From: Umezawaea sp042738955
GTDB taxonomy: Bacteria > Actinomycetota > Actinomycetes > Mycobacteriales > Pseudonocardiaceae
Length of the DNA: 64,000 nt
Assembly (NCBI RefSeq): GCF_042738955.1
Contig: NZ_JBHYHC010000002.1
Span: 62,001 to 126,000, forward strand
Direction of reading: 5' to 3'
The position numbers and the translations under genes are program-made. The first letter of the stretch is position 1, and each line of letters starts with the position of its first letter. The notes beneath the pieces are model-generated. The model saw only the letters and a list, made by a program, of their open reading frames with translations, made no database searches and was not told the origin of the DNA. This document shows positions 31,003-40,512 of this stretch, piece by piece.

Positions 31003-34000
31003 ATGGCTCCCGGCGTGTATGACAAAGACGGGTTCAAGCCCGGTCCGACCGGCGGGGTGTACCCGGACCCCACGGCGAACCTGACCGACAACCGGGACTT
31101 CGAGAGCTGGGACTGGAAGCAGGTCCGGGCCGCCGTCGTGGGCTACGCGGCGACCGGCGACGTGCCCGCGAGCGTGCCCGGCGCGGACCCCGCCTCGATC
31201 CGCAAGGCGTCGAACGTCTTCAACCGCGCCCGTGCGGCGCTGGAGTACCTGAGCGACAACATCCGGTTGCAGACCGAGGCGCTGGCCGGTGAGAACGGCG
31301 CCTGGAAGAGCCCGGCCGCCGACGCCTTCCACGGCATGAACACCTTCTTCGCGGCCAAGCTCCAGGCCAAGGCCGACCAGATCAACGGCGGCGAGCTCGT
31401 CGGCACGAACAACGTGCCCGCCCAGATCTGGGAGAGCGGCAACTACCTGGAGTGGGCCCAGAACACGATCAAGTACATCGACGGGTACTACGCCGACTAC
31501 GTGCGCTCCGTGGGCGTCACGATGAACGGCGGCCTGGCGCGGATCTCCGACTACCCGGAACTCGTCGCGCAGCTGGGCGAGGACATGAAGAAGGTCGTGC
31601 GGATCCTCGCGGCCCAGTACACGATGAACACCGACAGCGTGACGGTGCCGAACGCCGCGGACTTCCAGACCAAGCCGAAGCCGCCCGGCCCGGACGACCT
31701 CCCGCCGCCTCCCGGCGCCCCGCCGCCCCCCGGTGGCGGTGAGCCGCCGCCCGGTGGTGGCGCCCCTCCGCCCCCGCCCCCTCCCTCGCTCCCCCCGCCG
31801 CCCGGTGGCGAGGGTGGCGGCGGTGGCGGGGGCCAGGGTGGCGGCGGCGGAGCCCCGCCTCCCCCCAAGCTCCCCCCGCCCATCGACGTCGGTGGCGGCC
31901 CTGGCGGCGGCCCCGGTGGCGGTCCCGGCGCGGGTGGTCCCGGTGCGGGCGGTCCCAAGAACCTCTTGGCGACCCCTCCGCCCCTCGACATCGGCGGCGG
32001 TCCCGGCGGTGGCCCCGGTGGCGGCCCTGGTGGCGGTCCCGGCGGAACCGGTGGCGGCCCCAACGGCATCGCGCCCCCTCCTCCCCTCACCGTGCCCCCG
32101 CCCCCCGGCGGCGGGTCCAACGGTCCCGGCGGCTCCAACGGCATCAAGCCCCCGCCGTCCGTCAGCGTGCCCCCGCCCCCCGGTTCCAGCACGGGCGGTG
32201 GACCCGGCGGCACCGGTGGCCTCAAGCCGCCGCCGTCGCTCGCGGTCAACCCCCCGCCCGGTTCCAGCACGGGTGGCGGTCCCGGCGGCACCGGCGGTCT
32301 CAAGCCGCCGCCCGCGCTCGACGTCAACGGCCCTCCCGGCAGCGAGAACGGCTCCAACAACGGCGCGGCCAAGCCGCCCGCCCTGCCCAACCCCGTGGAC
32401 ATCCAGGCGCCCGGCTCCGGCCCCGGCGCCGGTGGTGACAAGGCGGGCCCCGGTTCGGGCATGCCGATGATGCCTCCGGGTGGCGCCGGTGGCGGTCAGC
32501 CCGGTGGCTCCGGTTCGGACCGGCCGGACTCGTCCGGTCTGCTCGGCGGCGTCAAGTCGCCGTGGGAGTCGCTCAAGCCGCCGGTCGTCGGCGACCCGAG
32601 CGTCATCAAGCCCCCGGCGGTCAAGCCCGAGGACTGGGCCGCGCCCCCCGGCATCGGCAAGCCCCCGGCACTGGACATCCAGGGCCCCGGCGCGGGCAGC
32701 CCCGGCGGCATGCCGATGATGCCTCCGGGTGGCGCCGGTGGCGGTCAGCCCGGCGGCGCCGGTTCCGACCGCCCGGACTCGTCCGGTCTGCTCGGCGGCG
32801 TGAACAAGCCGTGGGAGGCGGGTTCGCCCTCGCCCATCGGCGGTCCCAGCGAGGTCGCCCCGCCGGTCGTCAAGCCCGAGGACTGGGCCGCGCCCCCCGG
32901 CGTGGGCACCCCGCCCGGCGTCCAGGTGCCCGGCGGTCCCGGCGGCATGCCGATGATGCCTCCGGGCGGCATGGGCGGCGGTCAGCCCGGTGGCTCCGGT
33001 TCCGACCGGCCGGACTCGTCCGGTCTGCTCGGCGGCGTCAACAAGCCGTGGGAAGGGCTCACGCCCCCGGTCATCGGCGACCCCACGGGCGGCGTCAACC
33101 CGCCCGTGGTCAAGCCCGAGGACTGGGCGACGCCCCCCGGCGTCCAGGTGCCCGGCGGCCCCGAGGGCCTCACGGGCTCGGTGCCGCCCCCGGTCGACGT
33201 GTCGGGTCCCGGCGGCGTCGGGTCCCCCGACAGCCCCGGCGTCCCGGTGCCGCCCGGTGTCGGCGTCCTGCCGCCCCTCGGCGTGCAGACCCCGCTGTCC
33301 CCGAACACCCCGGTCGTCCCGCCGGTTCCCGGTGGCACGACCACGCCCGGCCAGCCCGGCGCGCAGTCCCCGATGATGCCTCCGGGCGGAGCGGGCGCGG
33401 GCCAGCCCGGCGCGGGCTCCGACCGGCCGGACTCGTCCGGTCTGCTCGGCGGCCTGCACGAGCCGTGGGCCGGGTCCGACGACGTGGGCAAGATCGGGGG
33501 CAACTCCGACCTCATGCCCGCGTCCGACAAGCCCGAGTCCTGGGCGAACACGCCCGCCGACTCGACGACGGCACCCGGCGCGCCGCAGCCCGGCACGCCG
33601 ATGATGCCGCCGCCGATGGCTCCGGGCGCAACGCCCCCGGCGGCCGCCGAGCACTCGGGCTCGTCCGCGCTGCTCGGTGGCGAGACCAGCTCGTGGGAAC
33701 CGGCCCTGCCCCCGATGGGGACGGACCAGGTGAGCGACACCCCGGCGGCGCCGTCCGCGCCGTGGGCGGTGACGCCCGGCGAGCAGGTCGTCGCGCTGCC
33801 CACCGACCCCGTGTCGGCCCCGGTGCTCCCCCCGGAGACCGTGCTCGACCCGCAGGTCGGCGTCGTGGCGCCCGGTGACCAGGTGGTCGCCCCGCCGCTC
33901 GGCACCGAGCCCGTGCTGCCGCCCGGCGGCACCGAGCCCGTGCTGCCGCCCGGCGGCACCGAGCCCGCGCTGCCCCCGGCGGGCACGGAGGTGACCCCGC

Positions 34001-35031
34001 CTCCCGCGGGCACCGAGACCGCTCCCGTGCTCCCGCCGGAGACCGCGCTCGACCCGCAGGTCGGCGCGGTGACCCCAGAAGCGCCCGTCGACGTCGTCAC
34101 GGCCCCCGAGGTCATGACGCCGGACGCGGGCACGCCGGAGGTCGCCGAGCCGGTCGAGGAGGTCGACCTGACCCCCGCGGCCGCCCCCGCTGGCTGGGCG
34201 GCGAGTTCCGACGTCGTTCCCGCGACGCCGGGCGTGCCCGCCGCCGCGGCGACCGCCGCGGCACTGGGCGCGAGCGCCGTCACGGCGGCCGCGTTCAGCT
34301 CCATGACCCCCTCGGTCCCCGGCGCTCCCGCGGTCGGCGGCACCCCGCCGGTCGCGGCCCCGCCCACGGGCTCCGGCACGGGTTCGCCCGGCGTCGGGAC
34401 CAACGGCACGGCGCCCACGGGCTCGACCCAGCCGCAGGGCTCGGAGTTCCCGCACGTGGACGGCGACGGCTTCGTCGAGGACAACCGCGACGAGGACCGC
34501 GCCGCGGGCGCCGGGCTCGTCCTCCAGGGCGGCCAGACCGCGACTCCCGGCATCGACCGGGTGGCCGTGGTCCGGCCGGACGACGCGGTGCCGAACACCA
34601 GCGCGTGGGACACCGGGACGGCGGACTTCCTGCTGCCCGGCGTCGTCGTGCCCTTCGTCGTCGCCACGTCCGACAAGTCGGGCTGGGGCGAGGAGGAGGA
34701 CGCGCCGCCGGACATCGTGCTCAAGTCGACCGAGCCCTGGGAGCCGGAGCCCACGCCCGGCCACGCCACCTACCGGCGCCGCAAGGGGGGCGAGGCCTAC
34801 ACGGTCGTCGACTCCTTCGTGGCCCCGTCCGCGTGCGGCGACGAGTACTCGCTCCCCGAGGACGAGCGCGAGGAGTACCTCGCCCTCATGAACAAGCCGC
34901 CGGTCGAGGACGAGGACGACGACGACCCGGACGCCGAGCCGGAGGAGAAGTCCGCGGCCGACCTGCTCAACGAGAGCGGATCGGCGTGGGGCGGCAGCAA
35001 GGTCTCCCGCCCGACGGGGGTCCTCGAATGA
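31003..35031 (+). CDS. PPE-like/ESX-associated protein with a long Pro/Gly-rich repeat region
   Basis: A 1,342-aa protein from ATG 31003. Residues 1-215 are helical and ESX-like (SIRKASNVFNRARAALEYLSDNIRLQTEAL, then GAWKSPAADAFHGMNTFF with a W-containing turn). Residues about 225-480 are almost only Pro and Gly. Residues about 485-910 hold five related repeats built from MPMMPPGGAGGGQPGG, SDRPDSSGLLGG and KPEDWAAPPG. An Ala/Pro/Val-rich stretch leads to a folded C-terminal part (about 1130-1342) with LLPGVVVPFVVATSDKSGW and an acidic run (EDEDDDDPDAEPEEK). No signal peptide. Probably a secreted or surface-spanning T7SS component. Its stop overlaps the next ATG (ATGA). Confidence 0.85.
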   Translation: MAPGVYDKDGFKPGPTGGVYPDPTANLTDNRDFESWDWKQVRAAVVGYAATGDVPASVPGADPASIRKASNVFNRARAALEYLSDNIRLQTEALAGENGAWKSPAADAFHGMNTFFAAKLQAKADQINGGELVGTNNVPAQIWESGNYLEWAQNTIKYIDGYYADYVRSVGVTMNGGLARISDYPELVAQLGEDMKKVVRILAAQYTMNTDSVTVPNAADFQTKPKPPGPDDLPPPPGAPPPPGGGEPPPGGGAPPPPPPPSLPPPPGGEGGGGGGGQGGGGGAPPPPKLPPPIDVGGGPGGGPGGGPGAGGPGAGGPKNLLATPPPLDIGGGPGGGPGGGPGGGPGGTGGGPNGIAPPPPLTVPPPPGGGSNGPGGSNGIKPPPSVSVPPPPGSSTGGGPGGTGGLKPPPSLAVNPPPGSSTGGGPGGTGGLKPPPALDVNGPPGSENGSNNGAAKPPALPNPVDIQAPGSGPGAGGDKAGPGSGMPMMPPGGAGGGQPGGSGSDRPDSSGLLGGVKSPWESLKPPVVGDPSVIKPPAVKPEDWAAPPGIGKPPALDIQGPGAGSPGGMPMMPPGGAGGGQPGGAGSDRPDSSGLLGGVNKPWEAGSPSPIGGPSEVAPPVVKPEDWAAPPGVGTPPGVQVPGGPGGMPMMPPGGMGGGQPGGSGSDRPDSSGLLGGVNKPWEGLTPPVIGDPTGGVNPPVVKPEDWATPPGVQVPGGPEGLTGSVPPPVDVSGPGGVGSPDSPGVPVPPGVGVLPPLGVQTPLSPNTPVVPPVPGGTTTPGQPGAQSPMMPPGGAGAGQPGAGSDRPDSSGLLGGLHEPWAGSDDVGKIGGNSDLMPASDKPESWANTPADSTTAPGAPQPGTPMMPPPMAPGATPPAAAEHSGSSALLGGETSSWEPALPPMGTDQVSDTPAAPSAPWAVTPGEQVVALPTDPVSAPVLPPETVLDPQVGVVAPGDQVVAPPLGTEPVLPPGGTEPVLPPGGTEPALPPAGTEVTPPPAGTETAPVLPPETALDPQVGAVTPEAPVDVVTAPEVMTPDAGTPEVAEPVEEVDLTPAAAPAGWAASSDVVPATPGVPAAAATAAALGASAVTAAAFSSMTPSVPGAPAVGGTPPVAAPPTGSGTGSPGVGTNGTAPTGSTQPQGSEFPHVDGDGFVEDNRDEDRAAGAGLVLQGGQTATPGIDRVAVVRPDDAVPNTSAWDTGTADFLLPGVVVPFVVATSDKSGWGEEEDAPPDIVLKSTEPWEPEPTPGHATYRRRKGGEAYTVVDSFVAPSACGDEYSLPEDEREEYLALMNKPPVEDEDDDDPDAEPEEKSAADLLNESGSAWGGSKVSRPTGVLE
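32461..33720 (+). repeat. Protein-coding repeats (SDRPDSSGLLGG type), five copies
   Basis: DNA encoding SDRPDSSGLLGG or a variant recurs near 32514, 32764, 33001, 33418 and 33655, each preceded by a MMPP segment and followed by a W-containing piece. The first three copies are close in DNA sequence. Confidence 0.8.
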
Positions 35032-35069
35032 CCACCACGACCACGCAGTACCGGATGGAGACCGTCTGA
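35028..35069 (+). CDS. 13-codon coupling micro-ORF before eccC
   Basis: ATG 35028 overlaps the stop of the Pro/Gly-rich gene (ATGA), and its own TGA overlaps the eccC ATG (TGATG). It encodes MTTTTTQYRMETV. Overlaps at both ends suggest it passes ribosomes on to eccC and may have no peptide function. Confidence 0.4.
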   Translation: MTTTTTQYRMETV

Positions 35070-38000
35070 TGGCGACCGTGACGGTCAAGCGCCCGCCGAG
35101 GGTGGCGGGTCCCGAGATGCCGACGGGGCAGATCGAGCTCCAGGAACCCCCCGTGCTCGCCGAGCCCGCGACGCGGGACATGGCGTCCATGATGATGTTC
35201 CTGCCCATGGGCATCGGCTCGATGGTCATGATCCTGGCGTTCTCGGGCGCCGGGGGCAGCTCGCCCATGACCTACGTCATGGGCGGCGGCATGGGCATCG
35301 CCATGATCAGCATGGGGCTCGGCCAGATGGGCCGGGCCTCGGGCGACCGCAAGAAGAAGATGGCGGCCGAGCGCCGCGACTACCTGCGCTACATCGGCCA
35401 GATGCGGACCCGCACCCGCGCCACGGCCGACGAGCAGCGGGCCGCGGTGCTGTGGAACAACCCCGCGCCGGGCTGGCTCTGGTACATCGCGGGCGGCTCC
35501 CGGCTGTGGGAGCGGCGGGCGAGCCACGACGACTTCGGCCGCGTGCGCATCGGCCTCGGCACCCAGCAGGCCGCTCTCGAGCTGGTGCCGCCGACGACCA
35601 AGCCGATCGAGGACCTCGAACCGCTCGCGGCGATCTCGCTGCGGCGGTTCAGCGAGGCCTACCGGACGGTGGCGGGCATCCCGATCGCGGTGGGGCTGCG
35701 CAGCTTCACCAGCGTCGAGTTCGCGGGCGACGTCGGCAAGGCGCTGGCGCTGGCCCGCGCGATGGTCGGCCAGCTCGTCACGTTCCACGCCCCCGACGAG
35801 CTGCGCATCGCCGTGCTCACCTCGGAGGAGACCCGCTTCGAGTGGGACTGGATCAAGTGGCTGCCGCACAACTCGCACCCCACGGCCCGTGACGACGCGG
35901 GCCCGGTGCGGATGCTCGCCTGCGACCACGACGAGCTGATGGACCTGCTGGGCAAGGAGGTCACCGACCGCGGCCCGCACGACAAGGCCGCGTCTCCCGG
36001 CGGCACCGAGCCGTTCATCGTGGTGATCGCCCACCTGGCGACGATCCCCGAGTCCTCCCGGCTGTTCGACGTCGGCCTGCGCAACGTGGTGCTGCTGGAC
36101 ATCACCGGCATGCTGCCCGGTGGCGCGAAGGTCCTCCGCCTGACGGCCGTCGACGACCGGATCGAGTTCCCCTCCGGCGACGGGGTCGGCGTCGCCTCCC
36201 GCGACGAGCTGAGCCTCGTCGAGTCCGAGGTGCTGGCCCGCTCGCTCGCGCCCAAGCGCACCAGCGGCACCGTGGAGCTGGTCGAGCGGTCGCTGGACTC
36301 CGACTTCGAGCTGACCACGCTGCTGGGCATCCGCGACGTGAACACGTTCGACATCAACCACCAGTGGCGTCCCCGCAACGTCCAGCGCGCCCGCATGTCG
36401 GTCCCGATCGGCGTGACGGAGGAGGGCGAGGTCGTCGAGCTCGACCTCAAGGAGTCCGCGCAGGGCGGCATGGGCCCGCACGGCCTGGTGATCGGCGCCA
36501 CGGGTTCCGGCAAGTCCGAGCTGCTGCGCACCCTGGTGCTCGGCCTCGCGGCGACGCACTCGTCGGAGATCCTCAACCTGGTGCTGGTGGACTTCAAGGG
36601 CGGCGCGACGTTCCTCGGCATGGACAAGCTGCCGCACACGTCCGCCGTGATCACGAACCTGGCCGACGAGCTGCCGCTCGTGGACCGCATGCAGGACTCC
36701 CTCAACGGCGAGATGATCCGCCGCCAGGAGCTGTTGCGGGAAAGCGGTTACCCGTCGCTGTTCGAGTACGAGAAGGCGCGCGGCGCGGGCGAGCCGCTGC
36801 CGCCGTTCCCGACGCTGTTCCTGGTCGTGGACGAGTTCTCCGAGCTGCTGGCGAGCAAGCCGGAGTTCATGGACCTGTTCGTGTCGGTCGGCCGGTTGGG
36901 CCGGTCGCTCGGCGTGCACCTGCTGCTGGCCTCCCAGCGCCTGGACGAGGGCCGCATCCACCGGGTCGAGGGCCACCTGTCCTACCGGATCGCGCTGCGG
37001 ACGTTCTCCTCGATGGAGTCCCGCAGCGTCATCGGCGTCGCGAACGCCTACGAGCTGCCCTCCGAGCCCGGCAACGGCTACCTGAAGATCGACACGACGA
37101 ACCTGGTCCGCTTCAAGGGCGCGTACGTGTCCGGCCCCGCGCCGCTGGCGAAGGCCGAGACCGGCGACGAGGAGAAGGCGGCCCAGGAGGTCGTGCCGTT
37201 CGTCACGCACGCCCGCCCCATCCGCCAGCTCATCGTGGTGGACGAGGAGGAGGCGACCGAGGTCGTCGAGGTCGACCCGGTGGCGCAGGCCAACACGGTC
37301 AGCCTCGCCGAGGCGTTCATCGGCAGGCTCCAGGGCTCCGGCCCCGCCGCCCGCCAGGTGTGGCTGCCGCCGCTGGCCGAGTCGCCGAGCCTCGACTCGC
37401 TGCTCCCCAGCGTGCTGCCCGACCAGTTCCGCGGCATGAGCGTCGAGGACACGACGATGCAGGGCAAGCTCCGCGCCCCCATCGGCATGGTCGACCGCCC
37501 GTACGAGCAGGTCCGCGAGCTGCTGGTCGCCGACCTGTCCGGCGCGGACGGCCACGTGGCCGTGGTCGGCGCCCCGCAGTCCGGCAAGTCGACGCTGATG
37601 CGCACCATGGTGCTCTCGCTGGCGATGACCCACACCCCGTCGGAGATCCAGTTCTACGGCCTGGACTTCGGCGGCGGCGGCATCATGTCGATCTCCGGGC
37701 TGCCGCACGTCGGCTCGATCGCGACCCGGCTGGAGCACGACCGCGTGGTCCGCACCATCGCGGAGCTGCTGCTGCTGGTCGAGCACCGGGAAGAGGTGTT
37801 CACCACCCGCGGCCTGGAGTCGATGAGCGCGTACCGCGCGCTGCGGCGCACCGGCGAGATCGACGACCCGTACGGCGACGTGTTCCTGATCGTCGACGGC
37901 TGGTACACGATCAAGCAGGACTACACGGACCTCGAACCGCGGATCAACGAGCTGGCGATCCGCGGCCTGTCGTTCGGCATCCACGTCATCATCGGCGCGA

Positions 38001-39052
38001 ACCGCTGGTCGGAGATCCGGCCCGCGCTGCGCGACGTCATCGGCACCAAGTTCGAGCTGCGGCTCGGCGACCCGATGGAGTCCGAGGTCGGCTCCCGCAA
38101 GGCGCAGACCGTGCCCGCGCAGCCCGGCCGCGGCCTCACCCCCGCGGGCATGCACTTCCTGTCCGGCCTGCCCCGCATGGACGGCAGCTCGGCCACGGAG
38201 GACCTGGCGGCGGCCACGAAGGCGCTCGCCGAGGAGGTCGCGACGTTCTGGCCCGGCCCGTCGGCCCCGCCCGTGCGGATGCTGCCGCCCATGCTGCCGT
38301 TCGAGCAGCTGCCCAGGCCCGAGCGGGACGTCCGGATCGCCATCGGCCTTGACGAGCAGCGGCTGGAGCCGGTGTGGCACGACTTCGAGTCGACGTCGCA
38401 CATGCTGGTGTTCGGCGACAGCGAGACCGGCAAGACCAACATGCTCCGGCTGGTGCTCCAGTCGGTCATGGCGAACTACGGTCCCGACCAGGCGAAGATC
38501 CTGCTCGGCGACCCCAACCGGCAGCTCGACACCGTGGTGCCGGAGGCGTACCGCGTCGGCTACGCCATCACCGGCGACACGTTGAAGGACCTCGTCGGCA
38601 AGGCCGCCGTCTCGATGTCCCGCCGCGTGCCGGGCGAGGACGTCACGTCCGACCGCCTGCGCAGGCGCGACTGGTGGGAGGGGCCGCAGTTCTTCCTCGT
38701 CATCGACGACTACGAGCTGTTCGGCCTCGGCATGGGCCAGTCCCCGCTGGACGCGCTGCTGCCCATGCTCGCCCAGGGCGTCTACATCGGACTGCACGTC
38801 ATCATCGCGCGCAGCACGTCGGGCGCCATGCGGTCGCTCAGCGACCCGGTGATCCGCCGCATGTGGGAGCTGGGCACGCCGGGCATCGTCTTCTCCTACC
38901 CCAAGGAGGAGGGCAAGTTCCTCGGCGAGGCCATGCCGCGCAAGATGGTCGCGGGTCGCGCGCAGCTGGTGAACCGAAAGGGCGTCCGGCTCGTGCAGAC
39001 GGGGTACGTGACCGCACAGGTGCCGTCCACGAGCGGTGGTGCGTCGTGGTGA
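35069..39052 (+). CDS. eccC: Type VII secretion ATPase EccC (FtsK/SpoIIIE type, three ATPase domains)
   Basis: A 1,327-aa membrane-anchored motor, equal to EccCa and EccCb fused. Two TM helices lie at about residues 38-88 (MMMFLPMGIGSMVMILAF and a Met/Gly-rich second). Three P-loops: GATGSGKSE near 476 with Walker B LFLVVDEFSELL near 585; GAPQSGKST near 834 with degenerate LIVDGW; GDSETGKTN near 1116 with FLVIDDYELF. Only the first ATPase has the classic Glu, as in known EccC proteins, where domains 2 and 3 bind substrate signals. It powers export and recognises WXG100 C-terminal signals. It is the central gene of the operon, coupled to the upstream micro-ORF. Confidence 0.97.
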   Translation: MATVTVKRPPRVAGPEMPTGQIELQEPPVLAEPATRDMASMMMFLPMGIGSMVMILAFSGAGGSSPMTYVMGGGMGIAMISMGLGQMGRASGDRKKKMAAERRDYLRYIGQMRTRTRATADEQRAAVLWNNPAPGWLWYIAGGSRLWERRASHDDFGRVRIGLGTQQAALELVPPTTKPIEDLEPLAAISLRRFSEAYRTVAGIPIAVGLRSFTSVEFAGDVGKALALARAMVGQLVTFHAPDELRIAVLTSEETRFEWDWIKWLPHNSHPTARDDAGPVRMLACDHDELMDLLGKEVTDRGPHDKAASPGGTEPFIVVIAHLATIPESSRLFDVGLRNVVLLDITGMLPGGAKVLRLTAVDDRIEFPSGDGVGVASRDELSLVESEVLARSLAPKRTSGTVELVERSLDSDFELTTLLGIRDVNTFDINHQWRPRNVQRARMSVPIGVTEEGEVVELDLKESAQGGMGPHGLVIGATGSGKSELLRTLVLGLAATHSSEILNLVLVDFKGGATFLGMDKLPHTSAVITNLADELPLVDRMQDSLNGEMIRRQELLRESGYPSLFEYEKARGAGEPLPPFPTLFLVVDEFSELLASKPEFMDLFVSVGRLGRSLGVHLLLASQRLDEGRIHRVEGHLSYRIALRTFSSMESRSVIGVANAYELPSEPGNGYLKIDTTNLVRFKGAYVSGPAPLAKAETGDEEKAAQEVVPFVTHARPIRQLIVVDEEEATEVVEVDPVAQANTVSLAEAFIGRLQGSGPAARQVWLPPLAESPSLDSLLPSVLPDQFRGMSVEDTTMQGKLRAPIGMVDRPYEQVRELLVADLSGADGHVAVVGAPQSGKSTLMRTMVLSLAMTHTPSEIQFYGLDFGGGGIMSISGLPHVGSIATRLEHDRVVRTIAELLLLVEHREEVFTTRGLESMSAYRALRRTGEIDDPYGDVFLIVDGWYTIKQDYTDLEPRINELAIRGLSFGIHVIIGANRWSEIRPALRDVIGTKFELRLGDPMESEVGSRKAQTVPAQPGRGLTPAGMHFLSGLPRMDGSSATEDLAAATKALAEEVATFWPGPSAPPVRMLPPMLPFEQLPRPERDVRIAIGLDEQRLEPVWHDFESTSHMLVFGDSETGKTNMLRLVLQSVMANYGPDQAKILLGDPNRQLDTVVPEAYRVGYAITGDTLKDLVGKAAVSMSRRVPGEDVTSDRLRRRDWWEGPQFFLVIDDYELFGLGMGQSPLDALLPMLAQGVYIGLHVIIARSTSGAMRSLSDPVIRRMWELGTPGIVFSYPKEEGKFLGEAMPRKMVAGRAQLVNRKGVRLVQTGYVTAQVPSTSGGASW

Positions 39053-39089
39053 TCAGGACTACCCGGAGCAAGAGGAAGCAGAAGCAGTC

Positions 39090-40505
39090 ATGACGAGTGC
39101 GCAGGCCGAGCTCTGCCGCATCACCGTGTTCGGCCCGGCGGGTCGGGCGGACCTCGCCGTGCCCGTCTCGATCCCGGTGGCGGGTCTCCTCCCGGTGCTG
39201 CTGAAGCACACGACGGACCCGAACGAGCACATCGTCGCGGGCGTCGAGGTGACCGGGGAGCGGTCGTGGGTGCTCCAGCGGCTGGGCGAGCCCCCGCTGG
39301 ACCCCGAGGGCACGCCGGAGAGCCTGGAGTGGCTGGAGGGCGAGACGTTCTACGTCCGCCCGGCCGCCAACCCGCTGCCGGAGCTGGCGTTCGACGACAT
39401 CGCCGACGGCATGGCCACGGCGGTCGGCAGGCAGAAGGACCGCTGGCGCCCGGAGTTCAGCCGGTGGCTGTTCCTGACGCTGGGCGTCGGCGCCATCGCC
39501 CTGATGGGCGCCATGGCCGTCGGCGCGGGCACCACGCTGTCGTCCACGATCACCGCGGCGATCCTCGGCGGGCTGCTCGCCGGGGCCTCCATCCCGGTGT
39601 CCCGCAAGGTCGAGGACCAGCCGCTGGCGCTGGTGCTCGCCGTGCCGGGCCTGATGTTGACCGGTCTCGCGGGCGCCATCGCCGCGGACGGCGTGTCGGC
39701 CGCGTTCGACCTGCGCCCCGCGTCGGTCTCGCTGGGCGGGCTCACCATGGCCATCGCCTCGCTGGTCCTGCTGGGCGCGGCGATGCTGTGGGCGAAGGAG
39801 CTGCCGGTCGTGCCGATCGGCGTGCTGCTGGCCACCGGCTTCACCGCGTTCCTCACCATGCGGGTCTACCTCGACATGGAGCTGACGCCCGCGAGCGCCT
39901 CCGGCGTGTACGCGACGATCGCGCTGGCGATCCTGGTCATCGTGCCGAAGCTGGTGATCCGGATGGCGCGGCTGCGCGGACCGCAGCTGCCTCGTACGGC
40001 CGAGGAGCTCCAGACCGACATCGACCCGCTCGACGCCGAGCAGATCATCGAGCGCACCAAGAACGCCGACCGCTACCTGACCGTCTTCATGGTGGCCGCG
40101 TCGCTGGTCTTCATCTTCAGCTACCCGGCGCTGTTCGAGGCCCCCGGCTGGGCCCCGACGACGCTCGCGCTGCTGGTCACCGTGTCCGCGCTGGTCCGCT
40201 CCGGCGGCTTCCTCAGCGCGTGGCAGCGGATCGCGCTCGTCGTGGCCGGTGTCGTCGGCTGCGTCCAGCTCGTGCTGACCTACGGCGAGTCGATCTCGCT
40301 GGGCTGGCGGTCCGTCGTGCTCGTCCTGCTGGTGATCACGCTCATCGCGCTCATGCTCGCCGTGCTGCGCCCGCCGACCCGCCGACTGGTGCCGATCTGG
40401 GTGCAGCGCGCCCAGTGGATCGAGTCGCTCGTGGCCGCCGCCACCATCCCGGTGCTGCTCCAGATCCTGGGCGTCTACGCCTGGGCTCGCGGATTGGCCG
40501 GGTGA
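39090..40505 (+). CDS. eccD: Type VII secretion membrane channel component EccD
   Basis: A 471-aa protein. Start ATG 39090 has AGAGGAAG about 12 bases upstream. Residues 1-85 form the ubiquitin-like domain (AELCRITVFGPAGRADLAVPVSIPVAGLLPVLL, with ERSWVLQRLGEPPLD). About 11 TM helices follow (for example WLFLTLGVGAIALMGAMAVG, TITAAILGGLLAGASIPV, LVLLGAAMLWAKELPVVPIG, VVLVLLVITLIALMLAVL), as in the EccD family. The loop DIDPLDAEQIIERTKNADRYL between helices 6 and 7 is a typical cytoplasmic segment. EccD dimers line the inner-membrane pore. Confidence 0.96.
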   Translation: MTSAQAELCRITVFGPAGRADLAVPVSIPVAGLLPVLLKHTTDPNEHIVAGVEVTGERSWVLQRLGEPPLDPEGTPESLEWLEGETFYVRPAANPLPELAFDDIADGMATAVGRQKDRWRPEFSRWLFLTLGVGAIALMGAMAVGAGTTLSSTITAAILGGLLAGASIPVSRKVEDQPLALVLAVPGLMLTGLAGAIAADGVSAAFDLRPASVSLGGLTMAIASLVLLGAAMLWAKELPVVPIGVLLATGFTAFLTMRVYLDMELTPASASGVYATIALAILVIVPKLVIRMARLRGPQLPRTAEELQTDIDPLDAEQIIERTKNADRYLTVFMVAASLVFIFSYPALFEAPGWAPTTLALLVTVSALVRSGGFLSAWQRIALVVAGVVGCVQLVLTYGESISLGWRSVVLVLLVITLIALMLAVLRPPTRRLVPIWVQRAQWIESLVAAATIPVLLQILGVYAWARGLAG

Positions 40506-40512
40506 GCCGACC

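Noticed and set aside
30868..38797. Long minus-strand open frames opposite the Pro/Gly-rich gene and eccC
   Set aside because: Antisense shadows of strongly biased codons; no family motif, and the sense genes are unambiguous.
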